Below are positions 39,602 to 47,546 of a DNA stretch of 64,000 nt, piece after piece. Origin of the DNA: Paraburkholderia sediminicola. Lineage in GTDB: Bacteria > Pseudomonadota > Gammaproteobacteria > Burkholderiales > Burkholderiaceae. The notes beneath the pieces were generated by a model. The model had not been told where the DNA came from, made no database searches, and saw only the letters and a list, made by a program, of their open reading frames with translations. Numbering within the stretch: the stretch's first letter is position 1; every line of letters begins with the position of its first letter. Where the stretch lies: NCBI RefSeq assembly GCF_902859805.1, contig NZ_CADIKC010000013.1:62001-126000 (forward strand), written 5' to 3'. A program made the translations under genes and the position numbers.

Positions 39602-39997
39602 ATGGAACAGTCGCAAGGAAATTATCCGCCGCCGGTCTACCGCAACGCGATCGAGCCTGAGCGCGAACGCAGTCTGCGCACGCTCACGCATGTGCTGTAC
39701 GCGCTGTACGCGGTTCACTGGCTGACGGGTGGTCTGACGATTCTGATCGCGATCATCATCAATTACGTGAAGCGGCCCGATGTGGTGGGCACGCCTTATG
39801 AAGCGCATTTCGAGTGGCAGATCCGTTCGTTCTGGATGGCCTTGCTGGGTTATGCGATCGGCGGCGTGCTGCTGTTCGTGGTGATCGGCATTCCGGTCCT
39901 GTGGGCCGTCAGCATCTGGATGTTGTACCGTATTATCAAAGGCTGGCTGTATCTGTACGATAACAAGCCGCTCGCGAACCCGCGTGGCTGGTTCTGA
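39602..39997 (+). CDS. Small membrane protein, DUF4870-like
   Basis: Protein of 131 aa with three predicted membrane helices (about residues 29-53, 73-95 and 97-118). The N-terminus is cytoplasmic-looking and Pro-rich (YPPPVYRNAIEPE). The pattern HVLYALYAVHWLTGGLTILI and GTPYEAHFEWQIRSFW resembles DUF4870-type proteins of unknown function. CGGGAGGACG gives a good ribosome-binding site. It lies between hisE and the HIT gene, probably in the same transcript. Confidence 0.85.
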   Translation: MEQSQGNYPPPVYRNAIEPERERSLRTLTHVLYALYAVHWLTGGLTILIAIIINYVKRPDVVGTPYEAHFEWQIRSFWMALLGYAIGGVLLFVVIGIPVLWAVSIWMLYRIIKGWLYLYDNKPLANPRGWF

Positions 39998-40080
39998 GCT
40001 GGGTCCAGCTGCGGCCGGGCCCGGATATGAGCCGTACCGCGCCACGCTTCGCGCTCTAGCCATACTGTTGCAGGAATACG

Positions 40081-40446
40081 ATGAGCCACGACCCGAACTG
40101 CCTTTTCTGCAAGATCGCCGCCGGCGAGATTCCGTCGACCAAAGTCCATGAAGACGACGAATTCGTTGCCTTCCGCGACATCCGTCCGGCCGCTGAAACT
40201 CACGTGCTGGTGATTCCCCGCAAACACATCGCCACGCTGTCGAATTGCACCGAAAGCGACGCACCGCTGCTTGGTAGAATGCTTGTTCTGGTGGCGCGTT
40301 TGGCCGACCAGCTGGGTGTGGCTTACACCGGCGGCGAAACGGGTTTTCGTACGGTCATCAATACGGGTCCGGGCGGCGGCCAGGAGGTGTATCACCTGCA
40401 TGCGCACATTCTCGCCGGACCGCGTCCGTGGCAGCGCATGGGCTGA
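40081..40446 (+). CDS. hinT: HIT family hydrolase (HinT-like)
   Basis: Histidine-triad nucleotide-binding protein of 121 aa, probable purine nucleoside phosphoramidase. The triad HxHxH is at H105, H107 and H109 (VYHLHAHILAG). CLFCKIAAGEIPS is the zinc/N-terminal motif, and HVLVIPRKHIATL is the second conserved block. The last codons lie inside a 13-bp tandem repeat whose first unit contains the stop codon. Confidence 0.95.
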   Translation: MSHDPNCLFCKIAAGEIPSTKVHEDDEFVAFRDIRPAAETHVLVIPRKHIATLSNCTESDAPLLGRMLVLVARLADQLGVAYTGGETGFRTVINTGPGGGQEVYHLHAHILAGPRPWQRMG

Positions 40447-40505
40447 TAGAGCGGGCTGATAGAGCGGGCTGACTGAGCTAGCTGACTAAGCAGGCTGACT
40501 GAGCA
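40441..40505 (+). repeat. 13-bp tandem repeat, five units, spanning the hinT stop codon
   Basis: Units are GGCTGATAGAGCG (twice), GGCTGACTGAGCT, AGCTGACTAAGCA and GGCTGACTGAGCA. The first unit covers the final Gly codon and TGA stop of the HIT gene. Every unit carries TGA or a variant, so a change in copy number leaves the protein end unchanged but alters the 3' spacer before tatA. Confidence 0.9.
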
Positions 40506-40753
40506 GACTCGGAAATAACCGCAGGCTGCGAGGCGCGCGGCGAGTTTTGGCCGCCGACAATAGCAGGGCCGTTTTTTTGCTGCACTGTAACGACGCCGAC
40601 CCGATCGTCGGGTCAGAATGGCACACCATGTCGCGGGTTGAATCGAAACAGCTCGCGGCAACGTATAGATGGAGCGTACGCGCTTCGATTCACGCCGCAA
40701 GGCGCACGAGTTTTGCCGCATCACGTGCGGTGTCGGGGTTAAGGAGAGTAGTC
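40447..40753 (+). other. 307-bp gap between hinT and tatA
   Basis: Contains most of the 13-bp repeat array (to 40505) and then about 250 bp with no gene I can support. A strong ribosome-binding site AAGGAG at 40741-40746 serves tatA. A TTTTTTT run at 40571-40577 has no clear stem before it. A tat promoter could be here but I cannot name boxes. Confidence 0.5.
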
Positions 40754-40993
40754 ATGGGTTCGTTGAGCATTTGGCATTGGCTGATCGTGTTGCTGATCGT
40801 GGCGCTCGTGTTCGGCACGAAGAAGCTGCGCAATATCGGTACCGATCTGGGTGGCGCGGTGAAGGGCTTCAAGGAAGGCATGAAGGAAGCCGAAACACCC
40901 GCAGGCGAAGCGCAGCAGCGCGAACTGCCGCGCAACGGCGCGGTAGATGTGGATGCGAAGGAAAAGACGCCGCGTTCCGGCGATTACCGCTAA
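40754..40993 (+). CDS. tatA: Sec-independent translocase subunit TatA
   Basis: TatA, 79 aa, forms the variable-size pore element of the twin-arginine pathway. One short N-terminal helix (LSIWHWLIVLLIVALVF), the FGTKKL hinge with the conserved Phe-Gly, and an amphipathic helix (RNIGTDLGGAVKGFKEGMKE) are followed by a charged tail. The start at 40754 has AAGGAG eight bases upstream; the frame is open further up without family similarity. tatB follows after 39 bp. Confidence 0.97.
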   Translation: MGSLSIWHWLIVLLIVALVFGTKKLRNIGTDLGGAVKGFKEGMKEAETPAGEAQQRELPRNGAVDVDAKEKTPRSGDYR

Positions 40994-41032
40994 GCCGCGG
41001 CCCAACCGCGTTACTGACGGACACTTCACTTC

Positions 41033-41551
41033 ATGCTGGACCTCGGTCTAACCAAGATGGCGCTGATCGGCGTCGTCGCGCTGGTCGTACTCGGGCCTGA
41101 GCGCCTGCCTCGCGTTGCCCGCACGGCCGGCGCGCTGTTCGGCCGCGCGCAGCGGTATATCAACGACGTCAAGGCCGAAGTCACCCGCGAAATCGAACTC
41201 GACGAATTGCGTCGCATGAAGACCGAGTTCGAAGCGGCGGCCAGCAACGTCGAAACCTCCGTTCAGGACAATCTGCGCAAGCACGAAACCGAACTGAACG
41301 ACGCGTGGAATAGCGGCACGTCGGTGTCGCCGAGCATTGCCGGCGGCGCGCTTGAAGACGTCAGCAATTCGCCGTGGCAGACCAGCACGCCACCGTCAGG
41401 CCCCAAACGCAAGAACTGGCGCGTCAAGCAGACGGCGATGCCGACCTGGTACAAGCGCGCCACCACGCGCCGCACGCGTGTGCAGTCGGGCGCGGCGCGC
41501 GTGGCGCGGCATACGCCGGCCACCATGCGTCGTCCGACGCGGTTCTTCTGA
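41033..41551 (+). CDS. tatB: Sec-independent translocase subunit TatB
   Basis: TatB, 172 aa, part of the TatBC receptor that recognises twin-arginine signals. N-terminal helix with MLDLGLTKMALIGVVALVVL, the LGPERLPRVARTAG hinge and amphipathic helix, then a long charged helical region and a basic C-terminal tail. tatC follows after 34 bp. Confidence 0.96.
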   Translation: MLDLGLTKMALIGVVALVVLGPERLPRVARTAGALFGRAQRYINDVKAEVTREIELDELRRMKTEFEAAASNVETSVQDNLRKHETELNDAWNSGTSVSPSIAGGALEDVSNSPWQTSTPPSGPKRKNWRVKQTAMPTWYKRATTRRTRVQSGAARVARHTPATMRRPTRFF

Positions 41552-41585
41552 TGATCAGAACGACAATCTCTAACCGAGGGCCGGT

Positions 41586-42365
41586 GTGAGCGACCCCCAG
41601 CAAACCCAGGACGAAGGCACTGAAGAGACCTTCATTTCCCACCTCGTTGAATTGCGCGACCGTATCATTCGCGCCGGCCTGGCCGTCATCGTGGTGTTTG
41701 TCGGGCTCGTGTATTGGGCGCCGGATATCTTCCGGCTGCTGGCGCGGCCCTTGATGCAGAATCTGCCGAAGGACGGCAAGATGATCGTCACGGATGTGAC
41801 CGGCTCGTTCTTCGTGCCGATGAAGGTGACCATGCTCGTCGCCTTCGTGATCGCGCTGCCGATCGTGCTGTACCAGATCTGGGCGTTCGTCGCGCCGGGT
41901 TTGTATCAGCATGAGAAGAAGCTGGTCGGGCCGCTGGTGGGCAGCAGCTACACGCTGTTCCTGTGCGGCATGGCGTTCGCGTACTTCGTGGTGTTTCCGA
42001 CCATCTTCCGCGTGATGGCGCACTACAACGCGCCGCTAGGCGCGGAGATGACTACGGATATCGACAACTACCTGAGCTTCGTGCTCACCATGTTCCTTGC
42101 GTTCGGCGTGACGTTCGAAGTGCCGATTGTCGTGGTGCTGCTGGTCCGCATGAACGTGCTGACCATCAAGAAGCTCAAGGAAATCCGTCCGTATGTGATT
42201 GTGGGCGCGTTCGTGATTTCAGCGGTGGTGACGCCGCCGGACGTGTTCTCGCAGCTGATCCTGGCAATTCCGCTGATCGTGCTGTACGAGGCGGGCATCA
42301 TTGCGGCGCGGTTGATCGTCGGCAAGCAGAAGCCTGTGATTGCGGAAGATAGTCCGCCGGGTTGA
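41586..42365 (+). CDS. tatC: Sec-independent translocase subunit TatC
   Basis: TatC, 259 aa, six membrane helices; binds the RR motif of substrates. The N-terminal signature is FISHLVELRDRIIRAGLAV with the conserved Glu. Further marks are APGLYQHEKKLVGPLV and FGVTFEVPIVVVLLV. The start is GTG. Two or more Tat substrates are also in this window (the Rieske protein and the lipoprotein at 8935-9861). Confidence 0.97.
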   Translation: MSDPQQTQDEGTEETFISHLVELRDRIIRAGLAVIVVFVGLVYWAPDIFRLLARPLMQNLPKDGKMIVTDVTGSFFVPMKVTMLVAFVIALPIVLYQIWAFVAPGLYQHEKKLVGPLVGSSYTLFLCGMAFAYFVVFPTIFRVMAHYNAPLGAEMTTDIDNYLSFVLTMFLAFGVTFEVPIVVVLLVRMNVLTIKKLKEIRPYVIVGAFVISAVVTPPDVFSQLILAIPLIVLYEAGIIAARLIVGKQKPVIAEDSPPG

Positions 42366-42385
42366 GCGGCAGCGCAGAGAGACAA

Positions 42386-42425
42386 ACAAAAAGGGCAGTC
42401 CATCACGGACCGCCCTTTTTGTTTT
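42386..42425 (+). terminator. Bidirectional terminator tatC / protease gene
   Basis: AAAAAGGGC-AGTCC and GGAC-C-GCCCTTTTT form a stem around ATCAC, with A-run before and T-run after. It lies between convergent tatC and the leftward DegS-like gene and can act in both directions. Confidence 0.88.
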
Positions 42426-42462
42426 GCTGTCCTCCCACCACTGGGCCGCCATCTATCTCTTC

Positions 42463-43686
42463 TCAACCGCCGTCGTCGTCCTGCTGATCGCCGCCGCCGT
42501 TGTCTTCGGCTGGTTGCTTCGGCGGAGGCGGGCGCTTGCCGATCGTCACCTCCAGATCCATCTCGTGGCTCTTGCGTACCAGATGAACCTTCGCCGCCGT
42601 GCCCGGTTTGATCTGCGCGATGACATTCAGCAGGCGCGTGGTGTCGGTAATCTCCTGGCCGTTCACGCTGACCAGGATGTCACCCGGCTTGATGCCCGCA
42701 CGGTCGGCCGGGCCGTTCTTCAGCACGCCCGCGACAATCGCGCCCGACTTCTGCTCGAGCCCGAACGATTCGGCGATTTCCGGCGTGACGTCCTGCGGCT
42801 CGACGCCGATCCAGCCGCGCGTGACCGAGCCCGTCGTGATGATGCTCTCCAGCACGCTGCGCGCGGTCGAGACCGGAATCGCAAAGCCGATGCCGAGCGA
42901 GCCGCCTGAGCGCGAATAGATGGCGGTATTGATGCCGAGCAGATTGCCGTTCACGTCGACCAGCGCACCGCCCGAGTTGCCCGGGTTGATGGCCGCGTCA
43001 GTCTGAATGAAGTTCTCGAACGTATTGATGCCGAGGTGATTGCGCCCCAGCGCGCTGACAATGCCCATGGTCACCGTCTGGCCGACGCCGAACGGATTGC
43101 CGATTGCCAGCACCACGTCGCCCACGCGGGTCTGGTCCATGCGGCCGAGTGTGATGGTGGGCAGGTTGGTCATGTTGACCTTCAGCACGGCCAGATCGGT
43201 CTCAGGATCGACGCCGATCACCTTCGCATTGGTGGTGCGGCCGTCGGCGAGCGCGATTTCGATCTGATCGGCGCCGTCCACGACGTGCTGGTTCGTTAGA
43301 ATGTAACCTTCCGAACTCACTATCACCCCAGAGCCGAGATTCGACGCGGGTTGCTCCTGCTGCTTGCCTTTGTTCTTGTCGCCAAAGAAGTAGCGGAACA
43401 GCGGATCTTTCGCGCGCGGATCGGGTGGCAGCGAGCCATCCTTGCTGGAGAACACATTGACGACCGCGGGCATGGCCTTTTGCGCGGCGTCCGCATAGGA
43501 CGCCTGTGCAGGACCCGTGCCGATGCCTGGCGCCACTTCCCGAAGGGCGACGATCGGTTCGGCGAGTTGCTTGCCGAATTGCCCTTGACGCTGGAGCCAC
43601 TGCGGTTTAAGGGTCGCAATGATGAACATCAGCGCCAACAGCACAGTCACCGCTTGGGCAAAGAACAGCCAAAAGCGTCTAAGCAT
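42463..43686 (-). CDS. HtrA-family serine protease with one PDZ domain (DegS/AlgW-like)
   Basis: Trypsin-like protease of 407 aa anchored by an N-terminal membrane helix (about residues 5-26) with no cleavable signal. The triad is H134 (TNQHVV), D164 (ETDLAVL) and S238 (NPGNSGGAL). A single PDZ domain covers about residues 290-385 (GAIVAGVLKNGPADRAGIKP, GDILVSVNGQEI). A Pro-rich and then acidic tail follows (PPPPKQPAEDN, DDDGG). Membrane anchor plus one PDZ is the DegS/AlgW layout, where the protease cuts anti-sigma factors under envelope stress; whether it does so here is inference. Its start codon is 19 bp from that of the divergent Nif3 gene. Confidence 0.92.
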   Translation of the reverse strand: MLRRFWLFFAQAVTVLLALMFIIATLKPQWLQRQGQFGKQLAEPIVALREVAPGIGTGPAQASYADAAQKAMPAVVNVFSSKDGSLPPDPRAKDPLFRYFFGDKNKGKQQEQPASNLGSGVIVSSEGYILTNQHVVDGADQIEIALADGRTTNAKVIGVDPETDLAVLKVNMTNLPTITLGRMDQTRVGDVVLAIGNPFGVGQTVTMGIVSALGRNHLGINTFENFIQTDAAINPGNSGGALVDVNGNLLGINTAIYSRSGGSLGIGFAIPVSTARSVLESIITTGSVTRGWIGVEPQDVTPEIAESFGLEQKSGAIVAGVLKNGPADRAGIKPGDILVSVNGQEITDTTRLLNVIAQIKPGTAAKVHLVRKSHEMDLEVTIGKRPPPPKQPAEDNGGGDQQDDDGG

Positions 43687-43705
43687 CTGAAGACTAGAGG
43701 TTTAT

Positions 43706-44452
43706 ATGGATCGGATCGAACTTGAATTGTACTTGAACAATCTCCTTGAAACCGCGCGCTTCAAGGACTATTGCCCCAATGGATTGCAGGTGGAAGGCCG
43801 GCGCAGGATCAATAAGCTCGCGACCGGCGTGACGGCTTCGGTGGCCTTCCTCGAGGCCGCGCTCGACTGGGGCGCGGACGCGGTGCTGGTCCATCACGGC
43901 TACTTCTGGCGCAACGAGGCGCCGCAGATCACCGGCCGCAAACACGCACGGCTGAAGCTGCTGATCGCCAACGACCTGAACCTGTTCGCCTATCACCTGC
44001 CGCTCGACGACCATCCCGAGTTCGGCAACAACGCGCAGATCGGCCAGAAGATGGGCTGGATCAGCGACGCGCGCTTCGGCGAGAACGATCTCGGCTGGCT
44101 CGCCACGTTCCCGATGCCGATCACGCTCGCGCACTTCACCGCGCAAGTCGAGCAGACGCTCGGCCGCACGCCGCTCGTGTTCGGCGACCCGGATCGCGAA
44201 CTGCGCCGCGTGGGCTGGTGCACGGGCGCCGCGCAAGGCATGTTCGACGCCGCGATCAATGCCGGCGCCGATGTCTACCTGACCGGCGAAGTGTCGGAAT
44301 CGGTGATGCATACCTCGGCGGAAAGCGGCGTGGCGTTCCTCGCGGCCGGTCATCACGCCACCGAACGTTTCGGCGTCCAGGCGGTGGGCAAGCATCTGTC
44401 CGAGCAGTTCGATATCGAACACGTGTTTATCGATATCCCTAATCCCGTCTGA
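43706..44452 (+). CDS. Nif3-like dinuclear metal center protein
   Basis: Nif3/YbgI family protein of 248 aa, the short form without the inserted domain. Metal ligands are seen in DAVLVHHGYFW and, near the C-terminus, AAGHHATERFGVQAV. Other marks are DYCPNGLQVEGRRRI and GADVYLTGEVSESVMH. Family members are often annotated as GTP cyclohydrolase-like, but the function is not firmly known. AGAGG lies before the ATG. It is divergent from the protease. Confidence 0.93.
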   Translation: MDRIELELYLNNLLETARFKDYCPNGLQVEGRRRINKLATGVTASVAFLEAALDWGADAVLVHHGYFWRNEAPQITGRKHARLKLLIANDLNLFAYHLPLDDHPEFGNNAQIGQKMGWISDARFGENDLGWLATFPMPITLAHFTAQVEQTLGRTPLVFGDPDRELRRVGWCTGAAQGMFDAAINAGADVYLTGEVSESVMHTSAESGVAFLAAGHHATERFGVQAVGKHLSEQFDIEHVFIDIPNPV

Positions 44453-44505
44453 ATTGAAAATCGGCATTAGATGAGAAAAAGGCACGAATAACGCAGAGGG
44501 TGCTT

Positions 44506-44516
44506 AAAAGGAGGTG
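44506..44516 (+). promoter_or_regulatory. Unusually strong Shine-Dalgarno-like sequence in the pet leader
   Basis: AAAAGGAGGTG is a near-perfect complement of the 16S rRNA 3' end but lies 158 bp before petA. The nearest start is TTG at 44526, opening a 31-codon frame to a TAG at 44619-44621 that is out of frame with petA. It may drive a leader peptide or be a chance match. Confidence 0.4.
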
Positions 44517-44673
44517 CGAAAAAGTTTGCGATCCGTACGGAGAAACCCTGAGTTATCAAGGGCTTCGCACGGTTTTTGGCAATGGGGCCTTGTAAATGCC
44601 GACTCCATTCGCGCAAACTAGCGGCGGTAGAAGCGACGTGAAGGAAAAATCCAACTCAGAAGTGGGGCGTGTA

Positions 44674-45294
44674 ATGCGAGACAAGGAAGATGAACGCGTC
44701 GACGGCGGCCGCCGTACCTGGCTGATAGCGACGACCGTAGCAGGTGGCATAGGAGGCGTTGCCACTGTCGTACCCTTTGTTAGTTCGTTTGCACCATCTG
44801 AAAAGGCCAAGGCGGCAGGCGCCCCGGTCGAAGTCGATATCAGTGATCTCAAGCCCGGCGACATGAAGACCGTCGCCTGGCGCGGTAAGCCCGTCTGGAT
44901 CATCAACCGCACCGACAGAATGCTGGCCGATGTCCAGAAAGCCGATAACGAAGTAGCGGATCCCCACACCAAGAATCCTTTTTCGATGCCGTTGCCGGAG
45001 TACTGCAACAACGAATTCCGTTCGCGCACCGATCACAAGAATCTTTTCGTCGCCGTTGCCGTGTGCACCCATCTGGGCTGTACGCCGACGCCGCGCTTCC
45101 AGGAGGGCGCGCAGCCCAATCTTCCGGACGACTGGCCAGGCGGCTTTTTGTGCCCCTGCCACGGCTCGACCTATGACATGGCCGGCCGCGTCTTCAAGAA
45201 CAAACCTGCGCCGCAGAACCTCGACATCCCGCCTTACATGTTCACGTCGGCCACCGGCCTCGTGATCGGCAAGGACGAGAAAGGAGAAGCGTAA
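44674..45294 (+). CDS. petA: Ubiquinol-cytochrome c reductase, Rieske iron-sulfur subunit
   Basis: Rieske subunit of the bc1 complex, 206 aa. An uncleaved Tat-type signal anchor starts with RR at 13-14 (GGRRTWLIATT). The 2Fe-2S ligands are C131 and H133 in CTHLGC (C136 partner) and C160 and H163 in CPCHGSTYD (C162 partner). The start at 44674 gives the length and N-terminus known for this group (MRDKEDERVDG); an in-frame ATG at 44596 would add 26 residues before the Tat motif. The last base of its stop is the first of the petB start. Confidence 0.96.
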   Translation: MRDKEDERVDGGRRTWLIATTVAGGIGGVATVVPFVSSFAPSEKAKAAGAPVEVDISDLKPGDMKTVAWRGKPVWIINRTDRMLADVQKADNEVADPHTKNPFSMPLPEYCNNEFRSRTDHKNLFVAVAVCTHLGCTPTPRFQEGAQPNLPDDWPGGFLCPCHGSTYDMAGRVFKNKPAPQNLDIPPYMFTSATGLVIGKDEKGEA

Positions 45295-46673
45295 TGGCGA
45301 TCGAACATGAAGTAGAGACGACCGGGCTGGTCGGCTGGATCGACCGGCGCTTTCCGCTGACGTCTACCTGGAAGAAGCACGTTTCCGAGTACTACGCGCC
45401 GAAGAACTTCAACTTCTGGTACTTCTTCGGTTCGCTCGCGTTGCTGGTGCTGGTCAATCAGATCGTCACCGGCATCTTCCTCACCATGAACTACAAGCCC
45501 GACGCGACGCTCGCGTTCTCGTCGGTCGAGTACATCATGCGCGAGGTGCCGTGGGGCTGGCTGATCCGCTATATGCACTCCACGGGCGCTTCGATGTTCT
45601 TCGTCGTCGTGTACCTGCACATGTTCCGCGGGCTGATGTACGGTTCGTACCGCAAGCCGCGCGAACTGGTCTGGATCTTCGGCTGCGCGATCTTTCTGTG
45701 CCTGATGGCCGAGGCGTTCTTCGGCTACCTGCTGCCGTGGGGCCAGATGTCGTTCTGGGGCGCGCAGGTGATCGTAAACCTGTTCTCGGCGATTCCGTTC
45801 ATCGGACCAGACCTGTCGCTGTGGATTCGCGGCGACTACGTCGTCTCGGACGTCACGCTGAACCGCTTCTTCGCGTTCCACGTGATCGCGATTCCGCTGG
45901 TGCTGATCGGGCTGGTGGTTGCTCACCTGGTGGCGCTGCACGAAGTGGGGTCGAACAACCCGGACGGTATCGAGATCAAGGCGAAGAAGGATCCGGACGG
46001 CATTCCGCTCGACGGCATCCCGTTCCATCCGTACTACTCGGTGCACGACTTCATGGGCGTGACGGTGTTCCTCGCGATCTTCGCGGCGATCATTTTCTTC
46101 GCGCCGGAGATGGGTGGGTACTTCCTCGAAGCGAATAACTTCATTCCCGCCAATCCGCTGCAAACGCCGCAGGAAATTGCGCCGGTGTGGTACTTCACCG
46201 CCTTCTATGCGATGCTGCGCGCCACCACCGATCCGTTCAAGATCGTGTTGATGATCATCATCGCGCTGCTCGGTTTGTTCGCGCTGGTGCGCGCACGCGG
46301 CAAGTGGAAGCTCGGTTTGCCGGTGCTCGCGGTGCTGGTGGTTCTGGCCATGGCGTTCACCGAATCGAAGTTCTGGGGCGTGGTGGTGATGGGCGGCGCG
46401 GTGATCTCACTGTTCTTCCTGCCGTGGCTCGACCGCTCACCGGTGAAGTCGATTCGTTACCGGCCGTTTTTTCACAAGGTGTTCTACGGGATCTTCGTGC
46501 TCGCTTTCCTGACGTTGGGCTTCCTCGGCACTAAACCGCCGTCGCCTGCCTCGACGTTGATTGCCCAGATCTGCGCGCTGATCTATTTCGCGTTTTTCCT
46601 CGGTATGCCCGTCTGGACGCGGCTTGGCACGTTCAAGCAGCCGCCCGAACGGGTGCGGTTCAAGCCCCACTAA
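45294..46673 (+). CDS. petB: Cytochrome b of the bc1 complex
   Basis: Full-length cytochrome b of 459 aa with eight or more membrane helices and two b-type haems. Haem-ligand regions are RYMHSTGASMFFVVVYLHMF and FFAFHVIAIPLVLIGLVVAH. The Qo-site motif reads PEIAPVWYF-like (TPQEIAPVWYFTAFYAMLR). GYLLPWGQMSFWGAQV is the other hallmark. Its ATG overlaps the petA TAA by one base. Confidence 0.98.
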   Translation: MAIEHEVETTGLVGWIDRRFPLTSTWKKHVSEYYAPKNFNFWYFFGSLALLVLVNQIVTGIFLTMNYKPDATLAFSSVEYIMREVPWGWLIRYMHSTGASMFFVVVYLHMFRGLMYGSYRKPRELVWIFGCAIFLCLMAEAFFGYLLPWGQMSFWGAQVIVNLFSAIPFIGPDLSLWIRGDYVVSDVTLNRFFAFHVIAIPLVLIGLVVAHLVALHEVGSNNPDGIEIKAKKDPDGIPLDGIPFHPYYSVHDFMGVTVFLAIFAAIIFFAPEMGGYFLEANNFIPANPLQTPQEIAPVWYFTAFYAMLRATTDPFKIVLMIIIALLGLFALVRARGKWKLGLPVLAVLVVLAMAFTESKFWGVVVMGGAVISLFFLPWLDRSPVKSIRYRPFFHKVFYGIFVLAFLTLGFLGTKPPSPASTLIAQICALIYFAFFLGMPVWTRLGTFKQPPERVRFKPH

Positions 46674-46695
46674 TCGCGAGCCCGGAGAACACGAA

Positions 46696-47451
46696 ATGAA
46701 AAAACTGCTTTCGACGTGCGCGCTGATCGGCGCGACACTGCTCGCGGTGCTGGCCGGACCGGCGCACGCGGACGAGAATTTCCCTCTCGACCGCGCGCCC
46801 GATAACGCGGAGAATTTTGCTTCGTTGCAGCATGGCGCCCAATTGTTTGTAAACTACTGCCTGAATTGCCATAGCGCGAATCTGATGCGCTATAGCCGGC
46901 TGACCGACCTCGGCATTACGCCGAGCGAAATCCAGTCGAACCTGCTGTTCACCACGGACAAAATCGGCAACACCATGACCGTGGCGATGCGCCCGGACGA
47001 CGCGAAAGCGTGGTTCGGCGCGAGTCCGCCGGATTTGTCGGTGGAAGCGCGGGCGCGCGGCAAGGACTGGCTCTACACGTACCTGCGCAGCTTTTATCGC
47101 GACAATACGCGGCCAACCGGCTGGAACAATCTGGTGTATGAAAACGTGAGCATGCCTCACGTGTTGTGGCAGCTTCAGGGGCAACGTACCGCGAAGTTCG
47201 GTGACGAAGTCGACGAAAAAACAGGCGAAACGGTGCACAAATTTGTCGGCTACCAACAGGTCACGCCGGGGACGATGTCGCCGGTAGATTATGATTCTGC
47301 TGTGGCCGACCTCGTGTCGTACCTGTCATGGATGTCCGAACCGACGCAGAAAACCCGCAAACAGCTTGGCGTGTGGGTGCTGCTGTTCCTCGGCGTCCTG
47401 AGCTTTTTCGCCTGGCGACTGAACGCCGCGTACTGGAAACATATCAAATAA
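46696..47451 (+). CDS. petC: Cytochrome c1 of the bc1 complex
   Basis: Cytochrome c1, 251 aa. Signal peptide MKKLLSTCALIGATLLAVLA is cut near AHA-DE. The haem-binding CLNCH is C55, C58, H59 (VNYCLNCHSANLMRY). A C-terminal membrane anchor (WVLLFLGVLSFFAWRLNAAYW) holds it in the inner membrane. The start at 46696 is preferred; the frame is open 72 bp upstream into petB. Confidence 0.97.
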   Translation: MKKLLSTCALIGATLLAVLAGPAHADENFPLDRAPDNAENFASLQHGAQLFVNYCLNCHSANLMRYSRLTDLGITPSEIQSNLLFTTDKIGNTMTVAMRPDDAKAWFGASPPDLSVEARARGKDWLYTYLRSFYRDNTRPTGWNNLVYENVSMPHVLWQLQGQRTAKFGDEVDEKTGETVHKFVGYQQVTPGTMSPVDYDSAVADLVSYLSWMSEPTQKTRKQLGVWVLLFLGVLSFFAWRLNAAYWKHIK

Positions 47452-47452
47452 T

Positions 47453-47509
47453 CACGCCGTCACCCGGCGTGGGGCCGGCGCCAGGAAAAACCTGTTGAAC
47501 GGTTTTTCC
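47453..47509 (+). terminator. Two consecutive hairpins between petC and sspA
   Basis: First stem CACGCCG/CGGCGTG (47453-47471, loop TCACC); second stem GGAAAAACC/GGTTTTTCC (47484-47509, loop TGTTGAAC). The T-rich arm of the second could work as a weak terminator or attenuator between the bc1 operon and sspA. Confidence 0.5.
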
Positions 47510-47546
47510 GCGCGCTGGCCTTTCAGCTTTTTGAGGAAACGTAAAC

